Origin: Arenimonas daejeonensis
Lineage (GTDB): Bacteria > Pseudomonadota > Gammaproteobacteria > Xanthomonadales > Xanthomonadaceae
Direction of reading: 5' to 3'
DNA: 64,000 bases
Assembly (NCBI RefSeq): GCF_007993735.1
Contig: NZ_CP042453.1
Span: 1,488,001-1,552,000, forward strand
The notes beneath the pieces are model-generated. The model was given only the letters and a program-made list of their open reading frames with translations, ran no database searches and had not been told where the DNA came from. A program made the position numbers and the translations under genes. Positions 9,137-18,403 of this stretch are shown here, one piece after another (the first letter of the stretch is position 1; the number at the start of each line of letters is the position of its first letter).

Positions 9137-10203
9137 GGGCGGGCCGGTTGCAGCTGGCTGCGCAGCCGGTCCAGCGACGGTGCGATGTCGAGGCCGCGCG
9201 CCTGCAGCCATCCGGGGTCGAACAGCGTCTCGGCATAACGTTCGCCGCGATCGCAGAGCAGGCTGACGATGCTGCCGGTGCGGCCCTGGTCGCGCATGGC
9301 GGAGGCCAGCGCCAGGCAGGCCACCAGGTTGGTGCCCGAGCTGCCGCCGTAGCGGCGTCCGAGCAGCGCCTCCAGCAGCCAGGCGCCGGCGATGGAATCG
9401 ACGTCGTCGACTTCGACCACCTCGTCCACCACATCGAACAGGAAACCGGGCTCCACCCGCGGCCGTCCGATGCCTTCGACCAGGGTCGGTGCACGTGCGA
9501 CGGCGTCGGCACGGCGGCTGCGCCAGCCGGTGGCGAAAGCGCCGCCGGTCGGTTCCGCCACGCAGACGCGGGTGTCGAGGCGGCGATAGCGCAGGTAGCG
9601 GCCCAGCGTGGCCGAAGTGCCGCCGGTGCCGGCGCCGCAGACGATCCACGCAGGCTCCGGATCGGGTTCGCGCGCCATCTGCGCCACGATCGATTCGGCG
9701 ATGTTGTTGTTGCTGCGCCAGTCGGTCGCGCGTTCGGCCAGGCCGAACTGGTCGAGGAAGCACAGGTCGTGCGCGGCGGCGAGTTCACGCGCCATGGCGG
9801 TGGGATCCATGCCGGAAGGCAACAGCACGCATTCGGCGCCCAGCGAGCGGATCAGGCGGACCTTGCCGGGTGCGGTGCAGTCGGGCATCACCGCCTTGAA
9901 GCGCAGGCCGAGCAGGCGCGCGAACCAGGCCTCGGATATCGCCGTGCTGCCCGAGGACGCATCGATCACGCCCTGGCCCTCGCGCAGGCGGCCATTGCAC
10001 AGCGCGTACAGGAACAGCGAACGGGCCAGCCGGTGCTTGAGGCTGCCGGTCGGGTGCGAGGCCTCGTCCTTGAAATAGACGCGGATGCCCGGGAAGGCCG
10101 GCAGATCCACGCGCAGCAGGTGGGTGTCGGCCGAACGCGCCGCCTCCTGTTCCAGGTTCGTCAGCGCGCCCTGCAGCCAGTGGCGGTCGACGGCCGTGTT
10201 CAT
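9133..10203 (-). CDS. Cysteine synthase-fold PLP enzyme, Cds1-like (possible cysteine desulfhydrase)
   Basis: A 356-residue fold-type II PLP enzyme. The Schiff-base lysine is in GSLKHRLA, the phosphate-binding loop is GAGTGGTSATLG, and the substrate loop reads DASSGSTAISEAWFARLLG instead of the SSGNTG of CysK/CysM. That SSGSTA variant with the following helix resembles, from memory, the Cds1 family, which releases H2S from cysteine. It could instead be a synthase or lyase of related type. It is coupled by ATGA overlaps to the decarboxylase gene upstream and ubiD downstream, inside the NO-reductase operon. Confidence 0.75.
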   Translation of the reverse strand: MNTAVDRHWLQGALTNLEQEAARSADTHLLRVDLPAFPGIRVYFKDEASHPTGSLKHRLARSLFLYALCNGRLREGQGVIDASSGSTAISEAWFARLLGLRFKAVMPDCTAPGKVRLIRSLGAECVLLPSGMDPTAMARELAAAHDLCFLDQFGLAERATDWRSNNNIAESIVAQMAREPDPEPAWIVCGAGTGGTSATLGRYLRYRRLDTRVCVAEPTGGAFATGWRSRRADAVARAPTLVEGIGRPRVEPGFLFDVVDEVVEVDDVDSIAGAWLLEALLGRRYGGSSGTNLVACLALASAMRDQGRTGSIVSLLCDRGERYAETLFDPGWLQARGLDIAPSLDRLRSQLQPARP

Positions 10204-12134
10204 GCCGCGGCGGCCGTTGCGGCGACCAGCGCCGTCGCGCGGCGCTCCAGGTAATCGAAATACAGCTCGAGGTAGCTGATGCCGTTGCCGTTGTCGATCA
10301 GGAACGGATTCATCAGCGTGTGCCGCAGGATCACCAGCCGGTCGTCGTCCTCGCCGCCGGCATCCAGCGTCTTCGGGTCGAGGCCCAGCGACGCGAGCAC
10401 GCGCGCGGTATCGGTTTCGCCGAGGATCTCGGGCCGCAGGGTGGTCATGGCGCCGAAGAACTCGCGCGCCTGCAGCGGTTGCCGCGGGTCGTGGCTGAGT
10501 TCCTCGTGCAGGGCGCGCACGAATCGGTTCATCGTCGCGACGTCGCGGTTGCCCACCGGGTTGAGCGCCAGGCAGACCAGGTTGCTGTCGGGTTCGAACG
10601 GAATGCGGCAGTACAGGCTGCCTTCGACCCGCGCGGCGAAGCGGGTCGCCGCCGTGCGGAAGGCCTCGGTGGCCAGGATGCTTTCACGCGGCAGGGCACC
10701 GAAGTTTTCGTGGTCGAGCGGCAGCACGCGGTGGGTGACATAGACCGCGGCAGCGGCGGCGCCGGGCTTGGATCCCTCGGGGATGTAGCGGCCGAGCTGG
10801 CGGAAACGCTGGAAATAGTCGTCCTCGGTGGAGGTGTTGAAGACGTAGTCGGCGTCTTCGGCCAGCAGGGCCATGGCGCGCTGGTCGCGGCAGACGAAGG
10901 CGCCGGCGCCATAGGGGATGTATCCGAGCTTGTGCGGATCGACCGTGATCGAGTCGGTGCGGCCCAGCGCGGCGACCGCCGCGTGCACTTCCGGGGCCGG
11001 GAAGTCGCGGAATTCCTCGCGCATGTCGGCCAGCGCGCGAAGGCGTCCGTCGGGTTCGCGGAACAGGGTCGCCAGGTAGCCGCCCCAGGCGGCGTCCACG
11101 TGCACGCCGAAACCCAGGCCGCGGGCAGCCCAGCGTTCACGCGCGTCCACCAGTGCGTCGATGGGGTCCACGGTGCCGAACTCGGTGCTGCCCATCACGC
11201 CGACCACGGCCAGCACGGGCTGGTGCAGCTGCAGGCAGCGTTGCAGTCGATCTTCGAGCGCGTCCATGTCCATGCGCATGCCCTGTTCGGGCACCAGTTC
11301 CAGCTGCGCGCGGCCCAGGCCCGTCGACTTCATGCCCTTGGACCAGGAGTAGTGTGCGGTGACCGGCGCGAACACGCGCGGCGACCCCAGCGACGGATGC
11401 CGGGCCAGGAATTCCACCAGCCCCAGCGTCTCGAGCCGCTGCGAGGTGAGGCGCGCACGCCAGAGCCGGCGTTCGACCGGTTTGCACGACGCCAGCCAGG
11501 CTTCCCAGGCCGACAGCAGGGCAATGGCGGCCGATGGCGTGCAGTTGAACGCCGCGCGGTCGTCTTCCGGAAGATCCACGAGCTTCGGCGGCATCACCGC
11601 GCGCAGCGCCACCGGGAAGGCCTTGAGCGCGAGCGCCAGCCGCAGCGCCTGGAAGTTCGCCAGCGTGCCGCCCGAGGTCAGGTGGCCGAAGGCGCAGTCG
11701 GGCCGCGACGGATCGTCGGCATAACCGAACATGCGCGCCAGCTGCAGGCCGACCTTGATCTCCAGGTCGACGGTCACCGGCGCCGCATCGGAGCTGACAT
11801 TGTTGGGGTTGTAGGGCAGGGTCAGGTACTGCGCGGCCAGGCCGGGCAGCAGCAGGTCGGAGGCCATGTGGCCGATGTAGCGCGGGCTGTGGAAGGGCAC
11901 CGAACGTTTCAGCGCCGCCGACAGCGAGTGGAGCTCGCGGCGCATGCGCGCCTCGAAGTCGCGGAAGCCGGGTTCGCCCGCCGCCGTCGTGGGAATGGCC
12001 GGCGGATCCTCGGGATGGAAGTTCCGCCGCCAGTAGACGTGGTCGCGCAGGAACTCGACCACGAGCTTTTCCAGTACCGCGTCGTTCTCGCCGTAGGGCC
12101 CGAGGAAGCAGGGATGGATTGCCGGTGACGTCAT
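10200..12134 (-). CDS. Group II PLP-dependent decarboxylase, tyrosine decarboxylase-like
   Basis: A 644-residue PLP decarboxylase. The active-site lysine lies in SITVDPHKLGYIPYGAGAF, with the cofactor Asp/His segment GFGVHVDAAWGGYL upstream. The long C-terminal region (YIPEGSKPGAAAAAVYVTHRVLPLD) resembles tyrosine and glutamate decarboxylases more than short aspartate decarboxylases. The substrate cannot be read from sequence. Start MTSPAIHPCFLGPYG at 12134 overlaps the sirB2 stop by four bases, and an earlier in-frame ATG lies inside sirB2. It is the fourth gene of the NO-reductase operon. Confidence 0.85.
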   Translation of the reverse strand: MTSPAIHPCFLGPYGENDAVLEKLVVEFLRDHVYWRRNFHPEDPPAIPTTAAGEPGFRDFEARMRRELHSLSAALKRSVPFHSPRYIGHMASDLLLPGLAAQYLTLPYNPNNVSSDAAPVTVDLEIKVGLQLARMFGYADDPSRPDCAFGHLTSGGTLANFQALRLALALKAFPVALRAVMPPKLVDLPEDDRAAFNCTPSAAIALLSAWEAWLASCKPVERRLWRARLTSQRLETLGLVEFLARHPSLGSPRVFAPVTAHYSWSKGMKSTGLGRAQLELVPEQGMRMDMDALEDRLQRCLQLHQPVLAVVGVMGSTEFGTVDPIDALVDARERWAARGLGFGVHVDAAWGGYLATLFREPDGRLRALADMREEFRDFPAPEVHAAVAALGRTDSITVDPHKLGYIPYGAGAFVCRDQRAMALLAEDADYVFNTSTEDDYFQRFRQLGRYIPEGSKPGAAAAAVYVTHRVLPLDHENFGALPRESILATEAFRTAATRFAARVEGSLYCRIPFEPDSNLVCLALNPVGNRDVATMNRFVRALHEELSHDPRQPLQAREFFGAMTTLRPEILGETDTARVLASLGLDPKTLDAGGEDDDRLVILRHTLMNPFLIDNGNGISYLELYFDYLERRATALVAATAAAA

Positions 12135-12532
12135 GAGGTCAGCCCCTGCAGAAGGCCCAGCGGATGGTGGGCGCGCGCCACGAAGTACATGAAGGCGAAG
12201 CAGCCCAGCGCCGTCGCGTAACACAGCGCACGGCCGCGCCGGGTGCTGGCGCGCTTGAGCGCCAGCGTGCCCAGCACCACGTACACCAGCAGCAGCGCCA
12301 GCTTCACCGACAGCCAGGGCACGGCGAAGGGATTGAGCTTGAGTGCGGTCAGCAGCATCAATGCCGCCGTCAGCAGCACCGTGTCGATGCTGTAGCTGAG
12401 GTAACGCAGCGGCGCCGCCATCGCCCAGCGCTGCCCCGCCAGCACACCGGCCCCGCGCAGCGCGAACAGGCCGCCGCTGGCCAGCACCGCGGCGATGTGC
12501 ACGGCCTTGATCTGCAGGTAGAAGGTCAGCAT
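12131..12532 (-). CDS. SirB2-family integral membrane protein
   Basis: A 133-residue protein with four predicted membrane helices (KAVHIAAVLASGGLFALRG; TVLLTAALMLL; VKLALLLVYVVLGTLAL; CYATALGCFAFMYFVA). The N-terminal YLQIKAVHI and the overall size fit the SirB2 family, whose biochemical role is unclear but which often accompanies NnrS and NO-related genes. It begins 14 bases after the nnrS stop and ends overlapping the decarboxylase ATG. Confidence 0.82.
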   Translation of the reverse strand: MLTFYLQIKAVHIAAVLASGGLFALRGAGVLAGQRWAMAAPLRYLSYSIDTVLLTAALMLLTALKLNPFAVPWLSVKLALLLVYVVLGTLALKRASTRRGRALCYATALGCFAFMYFVARAHHPLGLLQGLTS

Positions 12533-12546
12533 CGTCGGCTCTGGAT

Positions 12547-13761
12547 TCAGCCGGGGCGACCGTCGGCGCGCGGTGTGGCGTAGATCCACAGCGAGCGCGC
12601 GACCCACGGCAGGAACACCGCCACCCAGGCCACGCCCGCCGCCAGGAACCACGGCGCCGGATTCGCCGCCAGTTCGGAAAACACCCGCAGCACCGCCACC
12701 AGCTGCATGCCGATGAAGGCGAGCGCCGGAATGCGCCCCAGCACCAGCGGCCGGCCCGAGTGCCCCTGGGTCACGCGCGTGACCATCGCCACCAGCAGGC
12801 TGCCGAAGAATCCGACCGACACCGCATGCACCGGCGCGCGGCCCAGCGCGAACTCGTCGCTGCCCAGGAACCACAGGCTCTGCGCCGCATACAGCGCCAG
12901 CGCCACCGGCAGCCAGGCGTAGCCGATGAACAGCACCCGCAGCAGCGCCGGGGCCGGTCCGCGCGGCCACCAGCGCCACAGCGTCAACACACCGAGCGCG
13001 AGCAGCGGCAGGTCCACCAGCCACAGCCACTGGTACAGATGCGCGAGCTCGAGCGCCACGTGGCCCAGCCACAGCGGCCACGACACCGCCAGCAGCCACA
13101 TCGGCCGCCAGGGTCGGTAGCCCGGCACGACGTTGCCGGCGAAGAAGGGGAACATGCGGTGTGCCACCGTCGAATAGACCGGCACCAGCAGGCCGAAGGT
13201 GCCGATCTTGAGCATGGCGAAGGCCAGCCGCGGCTCGGTCGGCACATGCAGGTAGATCGCGAACGCGACCAGCCCCGCCAGCCCCATCAGCAGCCCCGCA
13301 AAACACGAGACCGCATGCCAGTTGCCGCTGCGGTCGCGCGCCAGCCAGCCGGCCAGCACCACCATCGCCGCGATCCAGCCGGCGAGCGTATTGATGACGC
13401 CGACATGCAGCAGCATGGCCGAACCCGACAACAATCCGGCCAGGGTCAGCGCCTGGCCAGCGATGAGCCCCAGCCCGACAGGCAGGTAGTGCCACCGGTT
13501 CGCTTCCGTCTGCGCCATCCAGCGCGGAAACACCGTGAGCAGGAAACCGAAGATGAAGGTCGGCAGCACCTGGTACTGCATGATGAAGCCGTGCATCCAG
13601 CCGGCCGGCACGCTGGGCGTGGGCAGCAGACCGCCCAACCAGCCGCTCCACCAGGCCATCGCCGCCAGCACGTTCGCGGCACCGATGAAAAACAGCAGGC
13701 GGTGCGGCGCGGCGGCGAGTACGGACAGGCGCAGGTTCGTGGTGGCGGGCAGGGTGGCCAT
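12547..13761 (-). CDS. nnrS: NnrS family haem- and copper-containing membrane protein
   Basis: A 404-residue, roughly 12-helix membrane protein. It has the NnrS features of an early conserved His region (APHRLLFFIGAANVLAAMAWW), FIMQYQVLPTFIFGFLLTVFPRW, and VYSTVAHRMFPFFAG. NnrS proteins protect against nitric oxide stress and iron dinitrosyl formation. ATG 13761 is six bases after the NO reductase stop, so it is the second gene of that operon. Intact. Confidence 0.92.
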   Translation of the reverse strand: MATLPATTNLRLSVLAAAPHRLLFFIGAANVLAAMAWWSGWLGGLLPTPSVPAGWMHGFIMQYQVLPTFIFGFLLTVFPRWMAQTEANRWHYLPVGLGLIAGQALTLAGLLSGSAMLLHVGVINTLAGWIAAMVVLAGWLARDRSGNWHAVSCFAGLLMGLAGLVAFAIYLHVPTEPRLAFAMLKIGTFGLLVPVYSTVAHRMFPFFAGNVVPGYRPWRPMWLLAVSWPLWLGHVALELAHLYQWLWLVDLPLLALGVLTLWRWWPRGPAPALLRVLFIGYAWLPVALALYAAQSLWFLGSDEFALGRAPVHAVSVGFFGSLLVAMVTRVTQGHSGRPLVLGRIPALAFIGMQLVAVLRVFSELAANPAPWFLAAGVAWVAVFLPWVARSLWIYATPRADGRPG

Positions 13762-13767
13762 GACGGG

Positions 13768-16046
13768 TCAGCGCGCCACCTCGGTCGTACCTTCCACCTT
13801 GGCGGGCGCCGTGCGCGGCTTTATCCACAGCCGCGCCACGAACCAGGCCAGGGCCACGGCGCCGACGCTGAAGATCGTGTCGCCCGGCACCCGCATCCAC
13901 ACCAGCATGTCGATGATCGGCTGCTGCATGAACTCGGCCGAACGGGCGTACCAGTAGCCTTCGCCGATGGCGGCCTGCAGTTGCAGGATGCCGATCGGCA
14001 GCAGGGTGAACAGCGCCATGCCGCTCAGACCGATGTTGAGCGACCAGAACGCGGTGCGTAGCGGCGCCTCCGGCCAGATCGCCTGCGGCTTCATGCCGCG
14101 CAGGCAGAACAGCATCAGGCCGATGCCCAGCATGCCGTACACGCCGAACAGCGCGGTGTGGCCATGCAGCGGCGTCAGGTTCAGGCCCTGCATGTAGTAC
14201 AGCGGCAGCGGCGGGTTGATCAGGAAGCCGAACAGGCCGGCGCCCACCAGGTTCCAGAACGCCACCGCCACGAAGAACAGGATCGGCCACTTGTAGCGCT
14301 GCATCCACGGCGTCGCCTTGCCCAGCTTGTACGTGTGGTAACCCTCGAAGCCCAGGTAGGCCAGCGGCACCACTTCCAGCGCGCTGAAGCTGGCGCCAGG
14401 GCGATCACCGCGGTCGGCGTGCCGGTGAAGTACAGGTGGTGCAGGGTGCCCAGCACGCCGCCGGCCATGAACACGATGGTCGCGAACAGCACCGCGACCG
14501 TCGCGGTGGTGGTGCGGATCAGGCCCAGCTTGGTGAACAGGAAGGCGATGACCGCGGTGGCGAAGACCTCGAAGAAGCCTTCCACCCACAGGTGCACGAC
14601 CCACCAGCGCCAGTACTCGACCATCGACAGGTGCGTGTGTTCGCCCCAGAGCAGGCCGGCGCCATAGAACAGGCCGATCGCCACGGTCGAGAGGAAGAGC
14701 AGGGTGGTGATGGACTTCGACTCGCCGCCGGCCTTGATCGCCGGCACCAGGCAGCGGCCGACGAGCGTGAGCCAGATGCCCAGGCCAAGGAACAGGAACC
14801 ATTGCCAGAAGCGGCCGATGTCCACGTATTCCCAGCCCTGGTGGCCCCACCAGAAGTTGTGTTCCAGGCCCAGCTTCTGCATCACCGCGAACCACTGGCC
14901 CACGAAGGAACCGACCACGATGATGATCAGGCAGACCCACAACACGTTGACACCCAGCGCCTGGTATTTCGGTTCATGCCCGGAAATCGCCGGTCCGATG
15001 TACAGGCCCATGCCCAGCCAGGCGGTGGCGATCCACAGCACCGCCAGCTGCGTATGCCAGGTGCGGGTGAGCGAGTAGGGCAGGATTTCCGACAGCGCGA
15101 AGCCGTACGCTTCCTGGCCTTCGACCTGGTAGTGCGCGGTGATCGCACCTAGCAGAATCTGGCTCAGGAACAGCGCGATCACGATCCAGAAGTATTTCGC
15201 GGTCGCCTTCATCGAAGGCGTGACCACGACCTTGGCCAGCGGATCCGTGGCCGGCAGCACCGGGTGGTCTTCCTTGTCGTGGCTGACCGCGTAGTGCCAG
15301 CCCAGCAGGGCGATGCCGGCGATCAGGAACAGCACGCTGAACACCGTCCAGGTCAGCAGGTGCGACGGCGGCGTATTGCCCACCATCGGATCGTGCGGCC
15401 AGTTGTTGGTGTAGGTGATGTCCTTGCCCGGGCGTTCGGTGACGGCGGTCCAGGCGGTCCACCAGTAGAAGGCGGTCATCTGCCGGCGGTGTTCGCCGTC
15501 CGGCACGGTGGCTTCCTTCATCGCGTAGGCTTCGCGCAGTTCGCGCGTGGCCGGGTCGTTGCTGAACAGGCTCTGGTAGTGCGCCGAGACGTTGTTGATC
15601 GCGGCCAGCCGGTCGGCATCGATGGTGATGGTGCCGGTGGCGTCGTCGAAGGTGTTGGCGCGCAGGCGTTCCTGCAGCCGGGCTTCCAGCAGCGCCTGTT
15701 CGGGCTTGCCCAGGGCCGCATGGCTGGCCACCGAATAATCTTCGCGGGCCCAGCGGTCGAGGATGTCCACCGCCTCGCGGTGCAGCCAGTCCGCGGTCCA
15801 GTCCGGGGCGACGTAACCGCCATGGCCCCAGATGGAACCCAGCTGCTGGCCGCCGATGGACTGCCAGACCTGGCGACCGGTCTGGATGTCGTCCTTGGTG
15901 AAGATCACTTCACCCGAGGTGCTGACCACCTGCTCGGGGACCGGCGGCATGACGCGGTGGATCTCGCTGCCGACCCATAGCAGGACGGCGAACGAAACGA
16001 TCAGAAGGGCGGCCAGGCCGGCCCATAGTTTGCGGGTACTGCTCAT
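13768..16046 (-). CDS. norB: Quinol-dependent nitric oxide reductase (one frame disruption)
   Basis: A qNOR reducing NO to N2O with electrons from quinol. An N-terminal membrane anchor is followed by a periplasmic cytochrome-c-like domain (QTGRQVWQSIGGQQLGSIWGHGG), then the 12-helix haem-copper oxidase-like domain with VEGFFEVFATAVIAFLF, GTLHHLYFTGTP and a C-terminal WARLP-like helix. One base is missing at 14396: CGCCCAGGGCG read as CGCCAGGGCG, that is CCCTGGG on the coding strand, interrupting TAVIALGASFSALEVVPL. Corrected length is about 759 residues, normal for qNOR. Start MSSTRKLWAGLAALL at 16046, with an FNR-type box 54 bases upstream. First gene of a six-gene operon ending at ubiD. Confidence 0.93.
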
Positions 16047-16100
16047 GACGGCTCTCCTGTCAGGATGGCGCCATGCTCGTCCCGGCGGCCGCCGGGGTCG

Positions 16101-16114
16101 TTGACCCAGGTCAA
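16101..16114. promoter_or_regulatory. Perfect FNR/DNR box upstream of the NO reductase operon
   Basis: TTGACCCAGGTCAA is a perfect 5-4-5 inverted repeat of the FNR/DNR class, 54 bases before the norB start and in the 126-base gap between fnr and norB. It probably activates norB-nnrS-sirB2-decarboxylase-Cds1-ubiD. FNR and DNR share this motif, so which regulator binds is not decided by sequence. Confidence 0.8.
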
Positions 16115-16172
16115 GCCAAGGCTGCAAGGATGCGAATCAGGCCGCTTCCGCCCGTGGCGGGCCGGGCGGGGC

Positions 16173-16922
16173 TCAGCTCCGCAGCACGGCCAGCGCCAGC
16201 TCCTCGATGCGCGCGGCGTCCAGGATCTCCAGCTCGCGCCGCTCGACCCGGACCAGGCCCTCGTCCTGCAGCCGCTTCAGCACCCGGCTCACCGTTTCCG
16301 GCGCCAGCCGCAGGTAGTTGGCGATGTCGGTGCGGGTCATGGTCAGGTGCAGTCGGGTGGCGGAGAACCCACGCTGGGCGAAGCGCCGCGACAGCGCCAC
16401 CAGGAAGGCCGCCATGCGCTGGTCGGCGCTGTAGTCGCCGGCCAGCAGGGCGGCCTTGCCGATGTCCTGGCTCAGCAGCTTGAACAGCTGCGCCTGCAGG
16501 CCCGGCATGCGGGTGGCCAGCAGGGCCATCTTCGGGAACGAGAACCGGCACAGCATCACCGTGTCCAGCGCCACCGCATCGCAGGGATAACGCGCCTCGC
16601 TGATCGCGTTCAGGCCGATGATTTCGCCGGGCAGGTGGAAACCCAGCACCTGTTCGTGGCCGGCGGCGTCCAGCACATAGGTCTTGACGGTGCCGGCGCG
16701 CACGGCAGCGATCGCGTTGAATTCGTCGCCCTCGCGGAAGATGTGCTCGCCCTCGTGGAAGGGGCCCACGTGTTCGACCAGGACGTGCAGGTCCATCAGC
16801 GAGGACTTGTCGTAACCCTGCGACAGGCAGGCGTCGGAAAACGCGCAGGTGCTGCAGAAACGCAGCTCGTTGCCGTCGTCGGCGATCGGGTTGGGCCGGG
16901 GCCGGCGCGACACGGTGCTCAC
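16173..16922 (-). CDS. fnr: FNR-type oxygen-sensing transcription regulator
   Basis: A 249-residue CRP/FNR-family regulator. N-terminal Cys23, Cys26 and Cys32 (RFCSTCAFSDACL) and Cys125 (TVMLCRF) match the four [4Fe-4S] ligands of E. coli FNR (20, 23, 29, 122) with a constant offset of three. A cAMP-type beta-roll (about 40-150), a dimer helix and a C-terminal HTH with the FNR recognition motif LAPETVSRVLKRL follow. It therefore senses O2 and should bind TTGAT-N4-ATCAA, four copies of which occur in this window. It lies 19 bases downstream of hemN, probably in one transcript. Confidence 0.93.
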   Translation of the reverse strand: MSTVSRRPRPNPIADDGNELRFCSTCAFSDACLSQGYDKSSLMDLHVLVEHVGPFHEGEHIFREGDEFNAIAAVRAGTVKTYVLDAAGHEQVLGFHLPGEIIGLNAISEARYPCDAVALDTVMLCRFSFPKMALLATRMPGLQAQLFKLLSQDIGKAALLAGDYSADQRMAAFLVALSRRFAQRGFSATRLHLTMTRTDIANYLRLAPETVSRVLKRLQDEGLVRVERRELEILDAARIEELALAVLRS

Positions 16923-16941
16923 CGGCGGAGCCCGGCGCGGT

Positions 16942-18336
16942 TCAGATGGATTTCGAGTAGCGCGCGGGCTGCTCGGTGGCCTGGTGCAGGTAGCGGTCGA
17001 AACATGCGGCGATGATACGCAGCAGCAGCCGGCCGCGCGAGGTCGAGCGGACCAGGCCGGCCCGGCGTTCGACCAGGCCGTCGGCGATCAGCGGTTCCAG
17101 GCGCTCCAGGTCGGCGGCGAAATAGATGTCGAAATCCACGTCGTGGCGCTCCTCGAGGGCGGCGATGTCTATCTCGCCCTGGCACATCAGCTGCTGGACC
17201 AGGTCGGCGCGCAGCACGTCGTCGGCGTCCAGGGTCATGCCGCGCCAGGTGGGCAGGCGTCCGGCGTCTATGGCGATCTCCCAGCTGGGCAGGTCGCGCG
17301 GGTTCTGGCAGTAGGTGTCGCCGATGTGGCTGATGGCGCTGACGCCCATGCCCACCAGGTCGCTGTCGGCATGGGTGGTGTAGCCCATGAAGTTGCGATG
17401 CAGGCCGCCGCGTTCCTGTGCCAGCGACAGGTCGTCGCCGGGCAGGGCGAAGTGGTCCATGCCGATGTAGCGGTAGCCTGCGACCGAGAGTTTTTCGATC
17501 GCCAGCTGCAGCAGGCCCAGCTTGGTCTCGGGGTCGGGCAGCAGGCTGGCGTCGAGCTGCTTCTGCGGCTTGAACAGCTGGGGCATGTGCGCGTAGCTGT
17601 ACACCGCCAGGCGGTCGGGCCGCGCTTCGATCACGGTGTCGAGCGTGCGGCCGAAGCCTTCGCGGCTCTGCAGCGGCAGGCCGTAGATCAGGTCCACGTT
17701 CACCGAGCGGAAGCCGTGTTTGCGGCAGGCGTCGATGACGGCGCGGGTCTCTTCCACCGACTGGATGCGGTTGACGGCCTTCTGCACCGCCGGGTCGAAG
17801 TCCTGCACGCCCAGGCTGGCGCGGTTGAAGCCCATGAAGGCCAGGGCTTCGATGTCGCCCGGGTTGACGAAACGCGGGTCGAGCTCGATCGAGAAGTCGC
17901 GGTCGGCCGAGCGGCTGAAGCGGAAGTGGGTGTCCAGGCTTTCCAGCAGCTCGCCGATCTGGCCGGGCGTCATGAAGTTGGGCGTGCCGCCGCCCAGGTG
18001 CACCTGGATCACTTCGCGGTCGCGGTCGAACAGCGGACCCAGCAGCGCCGCCTCGCGCACCAGGCGCGAGAGGTAGGTTTCGGCGCGCGCCAGGTCGCGG
18101 GTGATGATGCGGTTGCAGCCGCAGTAGAAACACGGGCTGAAGCAGAAGGGCACGTGCGCGTACAGCGACAGCCGGCGCGGGATCGGGTCCTCGTTGCTCT
18201 GCCGGGCCGCGCGCGCCAGTTCGGCCGGGCCGAAACCGCCGTGGAACTGCGGCGCGGTCGGGTAGGACGTGTAGCGCGGCCCCGGCCGGTCGTAGCGGCG
18301 CAGCAGGTCGGCATCGAAGGGCGGGACGGCGGTCAT
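16942..18336 (-). CDS. hemN: Oxygen-independent coproporphyrinogen III oxidase HemN
   Basis: A 464-residue radical-SAM enzyme that converts coproporphyrinogen III to protoporphyrinogen IX without oxygen. It starts MTAVPPFDADLLRRYDRPGPRYTSYPTA, a classic HemN N-terminus. The SAM cluster motif CFSPCFYCGC (CxxxCxxCxC), GGGTPNF and the C-terminal HemN domain are present. An FNR-type box lies 36 bases upstream. Coupling of hemN with fnr is common in betaproteobacteria and gammaproteobacteria and supplies haem for the NO reductase and other anaerobic enzymes. Confidence 0.96.
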   Translation of the reverse strand: MTAVPPFDADLLRRYDRPGPRYTSYPTAPQFHGGFGPAELARAARQSNEDPIPRRLSLYAHVPFCFSPCFYCGCNRIITRDLARAETYLSRLVREAALLGPLFDRDREVIQVHLGGGTPNFMTPGQIGELLESLDTHFRFSRSADRDFSIELDPRFVNPGDIEALAFMGFNRASLGVQDFDPAVQKAVNRIQSVEETRAVIDACRKHGFRSVNVDLIYGLPLQSREGFGRTLDTVIEARPDRLAVYSYAHMPQLFKPQKQLDASLLPDPETKLGLLQLAIEKLSVAGYRYIGMDHFALPGDDLSLAQERGGLHRNFMGYTTHADSDLVGMGVSAISHIGDTYCQNPRDLPSWEIAIDAGRLPTWRGMTLDADDVLRADLVQQLMCQGEIDIAALEERHDVDFDIYFAADLERLEPLIADGLVERRAGLVRSTSRGRLLLRIIAACFDRYLHQATEQPARYSKSI

Positions 18337-18371
18337 GGCAGGCAGCCTAGGCCGCTGCGCCGGGGTACGCC

Positions 18372-18385
18372 TTGATTCCGGTCAA
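18372..18385. promoter_or_regulatory. Perfect FNR box upstream of hemN
   Basis: TTGATTCCGGTCAA matches TTGAY-N4-RTCAA at all arm positions and lies 35 bases before the hemN ATG. The other flank is the corA stop, so only hemN-fnr can be served. FNR probably autoregulates through it. Confidence 0.75.
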
Positions 18386-18403
18386 GCCGCCGTGTGGTCG
18401 GCC

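Noticed and set aside
10320-12128. 602-codon plus-strand frame over the PLP decarboxylase
   Set aside because: Low-complexity composition, no recognisable motif, fully inside a well-conserved gene on the other strand.
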